This document shows positions 41,391 through 51,188 of a DNA stretch of 64,000 bases, in pieces. The position numbers and the translations under genes are program-made. Below the pieces are notes generated by a model that saw only the letters and a program-made list of their open reading frames with translations, had not been told where the DNA came from and ran no database searches. Where the stretch lies: assembly GCA_036881865.1 (NCBI GenBank), contig JBAJNM010000007.1:1-64000 (forward strand). Reading direction: 5' to 3'. Numbering within the stretch: the stretch's first letter is position 1; every line of letters begins with the position of its first letter. The DNA comes from Parvularculales bacterium. GTDB taxonomy: Bacteria; Pseudomonadota; Alphaproteobacteria; JAPOUT01; JBAJNM01.

Positions 41391-42403
41391 ACCGGCTATT
41401 GGTTATTATTGGTGTTGTAGTGGCAGTTATCGCCGTTGTGGCTTACGCTTCTCTTTTTACTGTCAACGAAACGCAGCAGGCATTGGTGTTGCAGTTTGGT
41501 GATCCAAAAGACGTCAAAGAAACGGCAGGGCTTCACATTAAGTTGCCGTTTATTCAAAATGTTGTCTACATAGACAAGCGTATTTTGAACCTTACGTCTT
41601 CATCTGAGGAGGTTATTGCGTCAGATCAAAAACGTTTGGTGGTGGATGCTTTTGCACGATACAAAATTATTGATCCGCTTGAGTTTTATAAGACACTTGG
41701 CAGTATTCAGGCAGCAGAGTCTCGCTTGTCAACTTTGTTGAGTTCATCCCTACGTAGCGTGTTGGGTAAGGAATCTTTTGTTGCTGTGGTGCGTGACCAA
41801 CGTGCTGAACTGATGCAGCGCATTCGTGCTCTTGTTAATCAGCAGGCTCAGTCTCTGGGTATTGAGATTGTCGACGTGCGTATTCGTCGAGCGGATTTGC
41901 CGGAAGCTAACAGTCAGGCGATTTTTCGTCGCATGCAAACGGAGCGTCAACAAGAAGCTGCTGAAATCCGCGCCATAGGACAGCAGGATTCTCGTGAAAT
42001 CCGCGCTCAAGCAGATAAAGAAGTAACAGTTATTTTGGCGGATGCTAATCGCGATGCTGAAATTATACGAGGTGAGGGGGATGGTTGTCGCAATCGGATA
42101 TTCGCCGCCGCCTATGGTCAGGATCCTGACTTTTTTGCATTTTATCGCTCTATGCAATCTTATGAAGAGGCTTTGAATCAAGGGGATACAGCGCTGGTTT
42201 TATCACCGGATAGCGAATTTTTCCGCTTTTTCAGGGACCCCAATGCAGCAACTGAACACAGTAGCAGGGTACCCCGTCCACAAACGACTTCTTCGTCCTT
42301 ACCGGATTTTAGAGCCGGTCAGACATTGCGCAGTGAGTTCTGTCCTGAAGTAGACAAGATGAAGCCAGAAGTAGGCGCGTTGCCTGTCTCTCAAACGCCC
42401 TAA
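41387..42403 (+). CDS. hflC: FtsH protease modulator HflC
   Basis: HflC is the partner of HflK in the SPFH complex around FtsH. An N-terminal membrane segment (about residues 3-22, LLVIIGVVVAVIAVVAYASL) precedes the SPFH domain (VNETQQALVLQFGDPKDVKETAGLHIKLPFIQNVVYIDKRI). A charged coiled coil follows (MQTERQQEAAEIRAIGQQ), then the typical YGQDPDFFAFYRSMQSYEEAL. At 338 residues it is longer than E. coli HflC because of a low-complexity C-terminal tail. It overlaps hflK by 4 nt. Confidence 0.94.
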   Translation: MNRLLVIIGVVVAVIAVVAYASLFTVNETQQALVLQFGDPKDVKETAGLHIKLPFIQNVVYIDKRILNLTSSSEEVIASDQKRLVVDAFARYKIIDPLEFYKTLGSIQAAESRLSTLLSSSLRSVLGKESFVAVVRDQRAELMQRIRALVNQQAQSLGIEIVDVRIRRADLPEANSQAIFRRMQTERQQEAAEIRAIGQQDSREIRAQADKEVTVILADANRDAEIIRGEGDGCRNRIFAAAYGQDPDFFAFYRSMQSYEEALNQGDTALVLSPDSEFFRFFRDPNAATEHSSRVPRPQTTSSSLPDFRAGQTLRSEFCPEVDKMKPEVGALPVSQTP

Positions 42404-42412
42404 TGATTAGTC

Positions 42413-42604
42413 ATGTTGATGAATGATTTTCTGGTAGCCGTGGGGCTTCTTTTGATTCTGGAAGGTTGTTTTTATGCTTTTATGACGGAGCCTATGAAAT
42501 ATCTCATTCGGCGAGGTCTTGATCTTCCTGACAGCATAATGCGTATGGGCGGAGGTGTTGCTGTCATTACTGGTGTTATATTGATCTGGTTTATACGCAA
42601 CTGA
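42413..42604 (+). CDS. DUF2065 family small membrane protein
   Basis: This 63-residue protein has two membrane segments (about residues 6-23 and 46-60) with the conserved EGCFYAFMTEPMK between them. This matches the DUF2065 (YjeT-like) family, whose function is unknown. Genes of this family are commonly found beside hflKC, as here, 9 nt after hflC and before degP. A second in-frame ATG at 42419 is an equally good start. Confidence 0.88.
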   Translation: MLMNDFLVAVGLLLILEGCFYAFMTEPMKYLIRRGLDLPDSIMRMGGGVAVITGVILIWFIRN

Positions 42605-42637
42605 TGTGGCGCAAATGAAGAAGTGAAAAGGAGTATG

Positions 42638-44119
42638 ATGAAAAAACGTCAAAACAGTAGAAGCATCATAACGCCAGCGGGAGTTCTAGCTTTGTTTGCC
42701 TTGTCTATCAGTGTAGCTGAAGCGCGGGTTTCTCTGGAAAGTTTTGCTTCTTTAATAGAAGAATTATCACCTACGGTCGTTAATATCTCCATTAGTCAAA
42801 AAGTTTCTGGGAATAGCGGGTTTCGTGGTTTGCCGCCAGGGATTCCTCCTGGGACGCCATTTGAGGCCTTCTTTCGGGATTTCTGGGAACGGGGCGGTGA
42901 GGGAGACGCAAGCCCACTTCCTCCCCCCTCACGGCAGGTGAATTCACTGGGCTCTGGCTTTGTGATTGATCCTGATGGGATAATTATCACCAATAATCAT
43001 GTCATTGCTAATGCGGATGAAATAACGGTCAATTTTACTGACGGAGAATCGCTGCCGGCAACGCTTATAGGTCGTGACCCTAGAACGGACCTGGCTGTGA
43101 TTAAGGTAAAGCCGGGAAAAAAACTAGCTTACGCTAAGTTTGGCGATTCTGATAAGGCGCGAGTTGGAGATTGGGTATTGGCGGTTGGAAATCCCTTTGA
43201 CCTTGGGGGGACGGTTACAGCGGGTATTATTTCTGCTGTTAATCGCAACATTAATGCGGGGCCATATGACAGTTTTATTCAAACAGATGCTGCTATCAAT
43301 CGTGGGAGTTCTGGTGGGCCGTTATTTAATCTGGATGGTGAAGTAATCGGCGTGAATACGGCTATTATTTCACCTTCTGGCGGATCTATTGGCATTGGAT
43401 TTGCGGTGCCGGCTTCTATTGCAGTTGGTGTCATTGAGCAGTTACGTAAGTATGGTGAGACTCGTCGGGGTTGGCTTGGGGTTCAGATTCAAACCGTAAG
43501 TGATGAAATTGCTGAGAGTCTTAATCTAAGCGAGGCAAGAGGAGCTATTGTGGCTTCTGTTGAATCTGGCAGTCCGGCAGATAGAGCAGGCATTGAAGCG
43601 GGGGACGTTATCTTGCAGTTTAACGGTATAGATGTTGAAAAGATGCGCGATTTGCCCCGCATTGTGGCTGATACACCTATTGGTGAGCAAGTCAATGTAA
43701 TCGTCTTTCGTGATGGTGAAGAAAAAATCCTTGCGGCGGTGGTTGCTCGTCTTGAGGAGGGTGAAAGAGAGGTTGAGGCTCGAAACGAGAAAAAGGATGA
43801 TAGCAAGGGTGAGGCACAAGAGATTTTGGGTCTTAAATTATCGGCTCTTGATGATAACTTGCGTCAACGTTATGGTTTGAATGAGGAGGCAAAGGGCGTT
43901 GTGGTTGTTGGGGTAGCACCAAACAGTCCAGCGTCTGAAAAATATATCTTGCCGGGTGCTCTTATTACGGAAGTAGGGCAGAATCCTGTGAACAGTTTTG
44001 AAGATGTGAAGGCGCAAATTAACAAGGCTCGTGACGAGGGTCGCCGTTCTGTCTTGATGAAACTTGAGAGTGAAGAGAGAGCACGGTTTGTTGCTCTGCG
44101 GCTGGATGATATCCCTTAA
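42638..44119 (+). CDS. degP: periplasmic serine protease DegP/HtrA (Do family)
   Basis: DegP is a periplasmic protease and chaperone for misfolded envelope proteins. The signal peptide ends about ISVAEA. The trypsin-like domain has the catalytic triad H in NNHVIANADE, D in DPRTDLAVIKV and S in NRGSSGGPLF. Two PDZ domains follow (about residues 265-360 and 385-485). ATG 42638 has AAGGAG 4 nt upstream; ATG 42635 and GTG 42623 are alternatives. There are about 493 residues. It is the last gene of the hflK-hflC-DUF2065-degP group and converges with serB 10 nt away. Confidence 0.95.
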   Translation: MKKRQNSRSIITPAGVLALFALSISVAEARVSLESFASLIEELSPTVVNISISQKVSGNSGFRGLPPGIPPGTPFEAFFRDFWERGGEGDASPLPPPSRQVNSLGSGFVIDPDGIIITNNHVIANADEITVNFTDGESLPATLIGRDPRTDLAVIKVKPGKKLAYAKFGDSDKARVGDWVLAVGNPFDLGGTVTAGIISAVNRNINAGPYDSFIQTDAAINRGSSGGPLFNLDGEVIGVNTAIISPSGGSIGIGFAVPASIAVGVIEQLRKYGETRRGWLGVQIQTVSDEIAESLNLSEARGAIVASVESGSPADRAGIEAGDVILQFNGIDVEKMRDLPRIVADTPIGEQVNVIVFRDGEEKILAAVVARLEEGEREVEARNEKKDDSKGEAQEILGLKLSALDDNLRQRYGLNEEAKGVVVVGVAPNSPASEKYILPGALITEVGQNPVNSFEDVKAQINKARDEGRRSVLMKLESEERARFVALRLDDIP

Positions 44120-44129
44120 CAGATCAACT

Positions 44130-45023
44130 CTATGAAGGGGTGATAATCTCCTCGGCAGTATAGCCTTGGATATAAAGTAGGGCTGTTAGGTCATTGTGCC
44201 TGATGCAAGCTGAGGCGGCAGTCTCTAGGATAGGTTTAGCGTGAAAGGCAATTCCAAGACCTGCCCCGCGCACCATATCTAAATCATTGGCCCCATCGCC
44301 CACTGCTACTATTTCCTCAGGGGTTAATCCCAAGGAGGTTCGCATTTCTTGCAAGAGGCGGTATTTGGTATCCCGTCCTAAGATTGGCTCCTCTACTTTT
44401 CCGGTAAGGCAGTTATTCTGCTGAAGCAGAACATTCGCCCGATGATAATCAAAACCTAAAGCCTTAGCAATTTTGTTGGTAAAATACGTAAACCCCCCTG
44501 ATACGAGAGCTGTAGTTGCGCCATGAGCGCTCATGGTGGCTACAAGAGAGTGCGCTCCGGCAGTGAGGGTGATGTGCATGTGCCAGACATCATCTAGCAG
44601 AGAGACAGGTTTGCCCGCCAACAAAGCAACCCGCGTTCGCAAAGCTTCTTCAAACTCAATCTCACCTGTCATGGAACGGCGGGTGATTGAAGCCACTTTA
44701 TCACCCAGGCCGGCTTTTTCAGCAATCTCATCAAGACACTCTTGCTCAATGATGGTGGAGTCCATATCCGCCAGCAGCAGTTTTTTGCGGCGTCCCCCAG
44801 TGGGTTGTACCACGACATCAAGAGGCAAATCTTTTAGCACTCTCTGCACAGCGGCTAGCGCTTCGGAGGGGGCAGGGGTATTAAAGGGAATATCACAGGC
44901 TTTATGGGGGGCAAGCCAGCGGGGTTCTCCTGCCCCTTGCACAGTAGCGGCGGCTTGCATTACAGTTTTATCGTTCAAGGCGGAACTATCTGATCTGCCA
45001 ATCAGTGTCATAATGTATTTCAT
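44130..45023 (-). CDS. serB: phosphoserine phosphatase
   Basis: SerB is the HAD-family phosphatase that makes L-serine from O-phosphoserine. HAD motif I is ADMDSTIIEQE (nucleophile and acid aspartates), motif II VSGGFTYF, motif III the lysine in GRDTKYRLLQEM, and motif IV GDGANDLDMVRGAGLGIAFHAKP. The N-terminal 75 residues are a poorly conserved ACT-like region. The length of 297 residues matches the SerB type. It is convergent with degP and divergent from miaA, with only about 75 nt between the serB and miaA starts. Confidence 0.95.
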   Translation of the reverse strand: MKYIMTLIGRSDSSALNDKTVMQAAATVQGAGEPRWLAPHKACDIPFNTPAPSEALAAVQRVLKDLPLDVVVQPTGGRRKKLLLADMDSTIIEQECLDEIAEKAGLGDKVASITRRSMTGEIEFEEALRTRVALLAGKPVSLLDDVWHMHITLTAGAHSLVATMSAHGATTALVSGGFTYFTNKIAKALGFDYHRANVLLQQNNCLTGKVEEPILGRDTKYRLLQEMRTSLGLTPEEIVAVGDGANDLDMVRGAGLGIAFHAKPILETAASACIRHNDLTALLYIQGYTAEEIITPS

Positions 45024-45097
45024 CAGTTCTCCCGTCTATGCACTTTGATTTTTGGGTGAAAAACACTCCATCTTGAATCTTGACAATATTCTGCATA

Positions 45098-46051
45098 ATG
45101 CCAAAGCTTAATATCCCCCTCATTCTTATCACAGGACCAACCGCCTGCGGCAAGTCTGCCCTAGCGCTTAAATTGGCAAGTGCTTTTAATGGAGCCATAA
45201 TCAATGCTGATTCCATGCAGGTATACCGCGAACTGCGAATTTTAACTGCTCGCCCCACACCAGAGCAAGAAACCCAAGTTCCTCATCATCTTTATGGAAT
45301 GATACCGGCCTTACAGAGGTTTTCTGTTGCGGCATGGCTGGAGGTCGTCCGCCGTACCATCAATGAAGTTGCCGCTTTGGGGCAACTGCCCATCGTGGTT
45401 GGTGGCACAGGCCTCTATATGACGAGCCTCGTTAGAGGATTGGATGCTATGCCGGATATTCCCGATGTTATTCGCCGTGAGGTGCGGGATAGTATGGCCC
45501 GTGGAAGGGTGGAGGTAGCCTATGAGCAGTTAAGGGCCATAGACCCGTTCGCTGCTGCTCGTGTACATCCGCACGATACTCAGCGTATTGCCAGAGCATT
45601 GGAGGTTTTTCGGGCGACGGGTAAGTCTTTGACAGAATGGTGGCAGGAGTCCCAGTCTCTGTCACTGGCCTTGCCGAAGGGTTGGATAGGGTTGGTGCTG
45701 ACATCTTCTCGGGGTTGGCTCCATGATAGAGGCGCACGTCGGGTAGAGAGGATGATAGCGGCAGGGGCTGTGGAGGAAGTCGCCACCCTTGCAGCCCTTG
45801 GGCTTGACCCGGCCCTTCCAGCCATGAAGGCCTTGGGAGTTAAGCCTTTGATGGCTTTGTTGCAGGGGAATATCTCCAAAAATGAGGCTTTAGAGGCCAT
45901 AAAGACAGCTACACGGCGCTATGGCAAGCGCCAAGGGACGTGGATAAAACAAAATATGATTTCGTGGCAGACAATAAACTCGGAACAATTGGAAAATGAT
46001 ATAGATATAATTTTCTCTATTATTTCAAAAAAATTGTTGACCCTCACTTAG
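45098..46051 (+). CDS. miaA: tRNA dimethylallyltransferase
   Basis: MiaA adds the isopentenyl group to A37 of tRNAs that read codons beginning with U. The P-loop GPTACGKSALALKLA is at about residues 13-27, with INADSMQVYREL (the substrate aspartate) and GGTGLYMTSLVRGLDAMP next. QRIARALEVFRATGKSLTEW and TRRYGKRQGTWIK mark the tRNA-binding and C-terminal parts. ATG 45098 is chosen to fit the family start; an in-frame ATG at 45080 would add six residues. There are about 317 residues. Confidence 0.94.
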   Translation: MPKLNIPLILITGPTACGKSALALKLASAFNGAIINADSMQVYRELRILTARPTPEQETQVPHHLYGMIPALQRFSVAAWLEVVRRTINEVAALGQLPIVVGGTGLYMTSLVRGLDAMPDIPDVIRREVRDSMARGRVEVAYEQLRAIDPFAAARVHPHDTQRIARALEVFRATGKSLTEWWQESQSLSLALPKGWIGLVLTSSRGWLHDRGARRVERMIAAGAVEEVATLAALGLDPALPAMKALGVKPLMALLQGNISKNEALEAIKTATRRYGKRQGTWIKQNMISWQTINSEQLENDIDIIFSIISKKLLTLT

Positions 46052-46142
46052 CAAAGCAGTACGTTATCCCGTTTTTCAAGGAAATTTAGTAGTTTCGCTG
46101 TCTGCTGTGGTGAAACATAGACATATAATCAAGGGAGGTTAC

Positions 46143-47903
46143 ATGGCGTCGGTTGAGATGAGCGGTGCTGAAATCGTTATTAAGGCTCTGAAAGATCAGG
46201 GGGTCAAAGTTGTATTTGGCTATCCGGGGGGTGCGGTTTTGCCGATCTATGACCGGCTGTTTGAAGAAACCGGCATTGCCCACGTGTTGGTGCGTCATGA
46301 GCAGGGAGCAGTTCATGCGGCAGAAGGATATGCGCGCTCTACAGGTAAGCCAGGCGTTGTGTTGGTCACATCAGGCCCAGGGGCTACCAATGCGATTACT
46401 GGTCTTGCGGATGCTATGATGGATTCAATTCCTGTCGTGTGTCTTACTGGACAAGTGCCAACTCACATGATTGGCAGTGATGCTTTTCAAGAGGCCGATA
46501 CGGTTGGTATAACACGTCCCTGCACGAAGCATAATTGGCTGGTGCGGTCAGCGGACGTTCTTGCACAGACTCTCCATGAAGCTTTTCTGATTGCCACAAG
46601 CGGGCGACCAGGCCCTGTTGTGGTGGATATTCCCAAAGATATTCAATTTGATAGTGCGCTTTATAACCCGCCGGGTATTATGGCGCACAAACCTTACCAA
46701 CCCACCTTAAAGGGTGACTTGAGCAAAATTAAAGAAGCTGTTGATATTGTCGCAGACGCCAAACGCCCAATTTTTTATACAGGTGGTGGCGTTATTAACT
46801 CTGGTCCGGCAGCCAGTCAATTGTTGCGGGAGTTTGTGAACTTAACGGGCTATCCCATCACCTCGACATTGATGGGGTTGGGAGCATATCCGGCTCTTGA
46901 CCCGCAATGGTTGGGCATGTTGGGTATGCATGGTACGTGTGAAGCTAACAATGCTATGCACGATTGTGACGTGATGATTGCTGTTGGTTCTCGATTTGAT
47001 GATCGGGTAACGGGTCGCCTCGATGCCTTTTCGCCAGATTCCAGAAAAATCCATATTGATATTGACCCCTCGTCTATCAACAAGAATGTTCTTGTTGATG
47101 TGGGCATTGTGGGCGATTGTGCTCACGTGTTAGAGGATATGTTGCGCTTGTGGAAAACCTCGGCCCATAACCCCGACAAGCAAGCTCTTGAGGGATGGTG
47201 GCAGCAGATTGATACATGGCGATCGCGTAAATCTCTGTCTTATAAAACCAGCGATGAGGTCATCAAGCCACAGTATGCGGTGGAGCGTCTTTATGAGCTA
47301 ACCAAATCTCGCGATGTTTATATCACTACAGAGGTGGGACAACATCAGATGTGGGCGGCACAACATTATCATTTTAATGAGCCACAGCGGTGGTTGACGT
47401 CTGGAGGGTTGGGGACGATGGGCTATGGCCTACCAGCGGCTATTGGTGCTCAGATGGGGCATCCTGATGCGTTGGTGATAGATATTGCCGGTGAGGCTTC
47501 CATCTTGATGAATATGCAGGAGATGTCTACTGCTGTCCAGCATAGATTACCGGTTAAGGTGTTTATCTTGAACAATCAATATATGGGCATGGTGCGTCAG
47601 TGGCAGGAGTTGCTACACGATGGGCGGTATTCTCATAGTTATACGGCCTCTTTGCCGGATTTCATCAAATTGGCGGAGGCCTACGGGGCGTTGGGTCTGC
47701 GGGCAGAAAAACCGGATGAATTGGACGACAAAGTCTTGGCTATGATTGACTACACCGGACCAGTTTTGTTTGATTGTGTGGTAGATAAGGATGAAAACTG
47801 CTACCCCATGATACCTTCAGGTTCCGCTCACAATGAGATGTGGTTTGGGGATGAAGGGCAGGCTACGCCGGATGTGTCTGATGAAGGCAAGATTATGGTT
47901 TAG
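46143..47903 (+). CDS. ilvI: acetolactate synthase large subunit
   Basis: This is the catalytic subunit of acetohydroxyacid synthase, the first common step of valine, leucine and isoleucine synthesis. It uses thiamine diphosphate, FAD and Mg2+. The activating glutamate is in LVRHEQGAVHAAEGYARS (about residue 50). The C-terminal ThDP-Mg region is DIAGEASILMNMQEM...VFILNNQYMGMVRQWQEL. ATG 46143 has GGGAGG 5 nt upstream, so the in-frame start at 46107 is rejected. There are 586 residues. It is followed by ilvN and ilvC. Confidence 0.96.
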   Translation: MASVEMSGAEIVIKALKDQGVKVVFGYPGGAVLPIYDRLFEETGIAHVLVRHEQGAVHAAEGYARSTGKPGVVLVTSGPGATNAITGLADAMMDSIPVVCLTGQVPTHMIGSDAFQEADTVGITRPCTKHNWLVRSADVLAQTLHEAFLIATSGRPGPVVVDIPKDIQFDSALYNPPGIMAHKPYQPTLKGDLSKIKEAVDIVADAKRPIFYTGGGVINSGPAASQLLREFVNLTGYPITSTLMGLGAYPALDPQWLGMLGMHGTCEANNAMHDCDVMIAVGSRFDDRVTGRLDAFSPDSRKIHIDIDPSSINKNVLVDVGIVGDCAHVLEDMLRLWKTSAHNPDKQALEGWWQQIDTWRSRKSLSYKTSDEVIKPQYAVERLYELTKSRDVYITTEVGQHQMWAAQHYHFNEPQRWLTSGGLGTMGYGLPAAIGAQMGHPDALVIDIAGEASILMNMQEMSTAVQHRLPVKVFILNNQYMGMVRQWQELLHDGRYSHSYTASLPDFIKLAEAYGALGLRAEKPDELDDKVLAMIDYTGPVLFDCVVDKDENCYPMIPSGSAHNEMWFGDEGQATPDVSDEGKIMV

Positions 47904-47940
47904 TACGTTTTTTGTTGGTATTTATCTTTTGAGAGTTCTT

Positions 47941-48453
47941 ATGACTGAAGAGTTAAAAATTCAGAGTCATACCCTTGCCATATTGGTAGATAATGAAGCG
48001 GGTGCGCTTGCACGCGTTATTGGGTTGTTTTCTGGACGGGGTTATAACATTGAAAGCCTAACTGTAGCTGAGATTAGCTCTGAATATCACATGTCGCGCA
48101 TTACGTTGGTTACCCGTGGCACGCCTATAGTAGTTGAACAGGTTAAATCCCAGTTAGGGCGTTTAGTTCCAGTTCACAAGGTGGTAGATTTAACTCGTGA
48201 GATGCTAGGGATTGAGCGAGAGATGGCCCTCGTCAAAGTAGCTGGTGTTGGAGAGAAGCGTGTTGAGGCTTTAAGGCTCTCTGATGGGTTTCGGGCACGG
48301 GTTCTGGATACTACTCACTCATCTTTTGTGTTTGAGATAACGGGCGCTCCGGATAAAATTGATGCCTTTGTGGATTTAATGCGCCCTTTGGGGCTAGTAG
48401 ATGTATCACGCACAGGCGTTGTTGCCATTGCGCGCGGGCCTGAGCCTATGTAG
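47941..48453 (+). CDS. ilvN: acetolactate synthase small (regulatory) subunit
   Basis: The small subunit activates the synthase and confers feedback inhibition by valine. An N-terminal ACT domain (about residues 8-80, HTLAILVDNEAGALARVIGLFSGRGYNIESLTVA) is followed by the C-terminal small-subunit domain (GVGEKRVEAL..FRARVLDTTHSSFVFEITG). The length of 170 residues is typical. ATG 47941 is chosen because the ACT domain starts there; the frame is open upstream into ilvI but that part has no homology. The name ilvH would be equivalent. Confidence 0.95.
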   Translation: MTEELKIQSHTLAILVDNEAGALARVIGLFSGRGYNIESLTVAEISSEYHMSRITLVTRGTPIVVEQVKSQLGRLVPVHKVVDLTREMLGIEREMALVKVAGVGEKRVEALRLSDGFRARVLDTTHSSFVFEITGAPDKIDAFVDLMRPLGLVDVSRTGVVAIARGPEPM

Positions 48454-49518
<1,065 letters not shown>

Positions 49519-49530
49519 CGACTAACAGTG

Positions 49531-49785
49531 TTAAATGTCCCGCCCTCGTAGCATATTGGTGCGGAATCTAGCAAAGATAATGGCGCTTAGTAGCAAGGTG
49601 AAGGTCAACAGAATAATGTAGAAAGACTAGGCCCAACACGATGGTCTTACCTGTAATAAGGGTAGGGTCAGAACAACTGGAATAGTAAGACCGATAGTAC
49701 CAAAGGCTGGTCTTGAGCCAATATTGATAGTGTGTTGTAGTTGATTGGCGCGGGCAATTTGAATAGCAGTTAAGTTTTCCGGTCT
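49531..49785 (-). pseudogene. chaA: C-terminal remnant of a ChaA-type Ca2+/H+ antiporter
   Basis: On the minus strand, starting near 49785, the sequence reads RPENLTAIQIARANQLQHTI then NIGSRPAFGTIGLTIPVV. A frameshift then leads to LLTGKTIVLGLV, and another to YIILLTFTLLLSAIIFARFR and TNMLRGRDI before a stop at 49531. These pieces match, in order, the last third of ChaA (LPEG..A..AARANRLQ, LGSALATIGLTIP, GKPLVLGL and FGTGRTNVLQGAVHL). The first two thirds and the end are absent. It is the only recognisable content of the 49519-49876 gap. Confidence 0.78.
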
Positions 49786-49876
49786 TTGAAACAATTTGCA
49801 TTTTTGCAAGGCAGTTGTGCATAAATATAGGCTATAATAGACGCCAAAGAGTATATCCACCGCTAGCACAAAATTG

Positions 49877-50848
49877 ATGGATTGGAACGATTTACGATAT
49901 TTTATGGCTGTAGCAGCTGCCGGAAGCCTTTCGGCTGCTGCCCAGAACCTGAGAGTCAACACCACAACGGTTCTGCGCCGCGTTGGTCGTCTGGAGAGTC
50001 TTCTAGACCAACGCCTTTTTGAGCGCGCTCGCTCTGGGTACCACCTGACCGCCGCTGGACAGCGATTGGTGGAAGCCCTAGACCCCGTCGAACAACGCCT
50101 AAATGCACTGGAGAGAGATGTGTTGGCAGGAGGCTCCGGCTCTGAAGGTGTGGTGCGGTTGACAGCTGGTGAGACTGTTGCAGGATATCTGCTAGCTCCC
50201 GCCATTACCCAAGGAACCCTGACGCAATCAGGTGTTATTGTTGACTTGATGGCAGAGTCTTTTATGGCCAAAGCCGCTGTAGCTCCCCGCATTATGAACC
50301 CTCTGCTGAATGCCGATATCGCTGTGCGTACCTCGCGGCCTACTCAAGGCGATATATTGGTGCGCAAAATCGGAGTCATGGCCTACGGTCTATATGGAAC
50401 CAATAATTATATAGAGGCTCACGGACATCCCCACGAAACGGACGCTTTGCACACAGGACACAAGCTCATCGGATTCGCCCATAGCGAGCCACCTCTAGGG
50501 CCGGTCTGGCGGTTGTCGCGCATGGAAAGGAATATAGGAGGAGAAGATGGGACTATGGGGGAAACGGAGGTTGTCTTTCGGTCGTCTAGTGTTAGGGCAC
50601 GCCTTGCGGTTTGTTTGGGTCATGGAGGATTGGCAGTGTTGCCTTGTCTGGTGGCTGACTGTGAGCCATCACTCACCCGCGTCTTTGGCCCAGAGCAAAT
50701 TGGCTTTCTGGAATTATGGCTGTTGGTTCGCAATGATATGGCTCATGTGGACCGTGTGCGTCGGATAATGGATTTCATTATCAATACCGCTGAGGCCGCT
50801 CGTCCTGCTCTTATAGGCCATGAAGCTACAGCCCCTGTTTATCAATGA
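49877..50848 (+). CDS. LysR family transcriptional regulator
   Basis: This LysR-type regulator has an N-terminal winged helix-turn-helix (about residues 2-60). WNDLRYFMAVAAAGSLSAAA then QNLRVNTTTVLRRVGRLE is the recognition region, followed by the linker helix. The effector-binding domain (about 90-305) is poorly conserved, so the ligand is unknown. There are 323 residues. ATG 49877 is chosen over the TTG at 49874. The ribosome site is weak. It lies between a chaA remnant and leuA, but nothing in the sequence ties it to either. Confidence 0.85.
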   Translation: MDWNDLRYFMAVAAAGSLSAAAQNLRVNTTTVLRRVGRLESLLDQRLFERARSGYHLTAAGQRLVEALDPVEQRLNALERDVLAGGSGSEGVVRLTAGETVAGYLLAPAITQGTLTQSGVIVDLMAESFMAKAAVAPRIMNPLLNADIAVRTSRPTQGDILVRKIGVMAYGLYGTNNYIEAHGHPHETDALHTGHKLIGFAHSEPPLGPVWRLSRMERNIGGEDGTMGETEVVFRSSSVRARLAVCLGHGGLAVLPCLVADCEPSLTRVFGPEQIGFLELWLLVRNDMAHVDRVRRIMDFIINTAEAARPALIGHEATAPVYQ

Positions 50849-50954
50849 TAAAGACTTGTGTTGGCTGAAAAAATATGTAATGGTGTGGAACACTATGATT
50901 ATACAGGTAGCGGCAATGTCCATAGGGAACACAAAGAACTGGAAAGTCCAGAGC

Positions 50955-51014
50955 ATGATGAGCAGTGATGCCGGTCAGTTACGAGTGCTTGTGCTACTCC
51001 TTATGCGCCCCTGA
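50955..51014 (+). CDS. candidate leader peptide of the leuA attenuator
   Basis: A 19-codon frame, starting ATG ATG with GGAAAG 8 nt upstream, encodes MMSSDAGQLRVLVLLLMRP. Five leucine and two valine codons fall within eight positions (TTA, CGA, GTG, CTT, GTG, CTA, CTC, CTT), ending 175 nt before leuA. Leader peptides rich in the regulated amino acid control leu operons by ribosome stalling. A complete inverted repeat overlaps the stop codon. No coding evidence other than composition and position exists, so this is inference. Confidence 0.55.
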   Translation: MMSSDAGQLRVLVLLLMRP

Positions 51015-51055
51015 GCGTTGATAGACGTTCATAACGTAGGTCGGGCTCTCAGGGG
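51008..51055 (+). promoter_or_regulatory. inverted repeat in the leuA leader, possible attenuator stem
   Basis: CCCCTGAG (51008-51015) and CTCAGGGG (51048-51055) are perfectly complementary, with a 32-nt loop. The 5' arm covers the stop codon of the Leu-rich frame, so translation through the leader would block the stem. No T-run follows the 3' arm, so it is not a plain Rho-independent terminator. It could act as an antiterminator or affect translation. The rest of 50849-51188 shows nothing else recognisable. Confidence 0.45.
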
Positions 51056-51188
51056 ATAGGTTTACCGAAACAAAAAGTCTGTTTCATAAAAGCAAAATTT
51101 TCATATACGTTAAGTTACGTGAATCGCCCATCCATCATGACAAGGCGTTATGATAGGCTCGGAGGTCACCGCAATAGGGATAAAGCCC

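Noticed and set aside
49627-50292. 221-codon minus-strand frame across the LysR gene
   Set aside because: It joins the antisense of the LysR gene to part of the chaA remnant; only the last part (below 49785) has real similarity.
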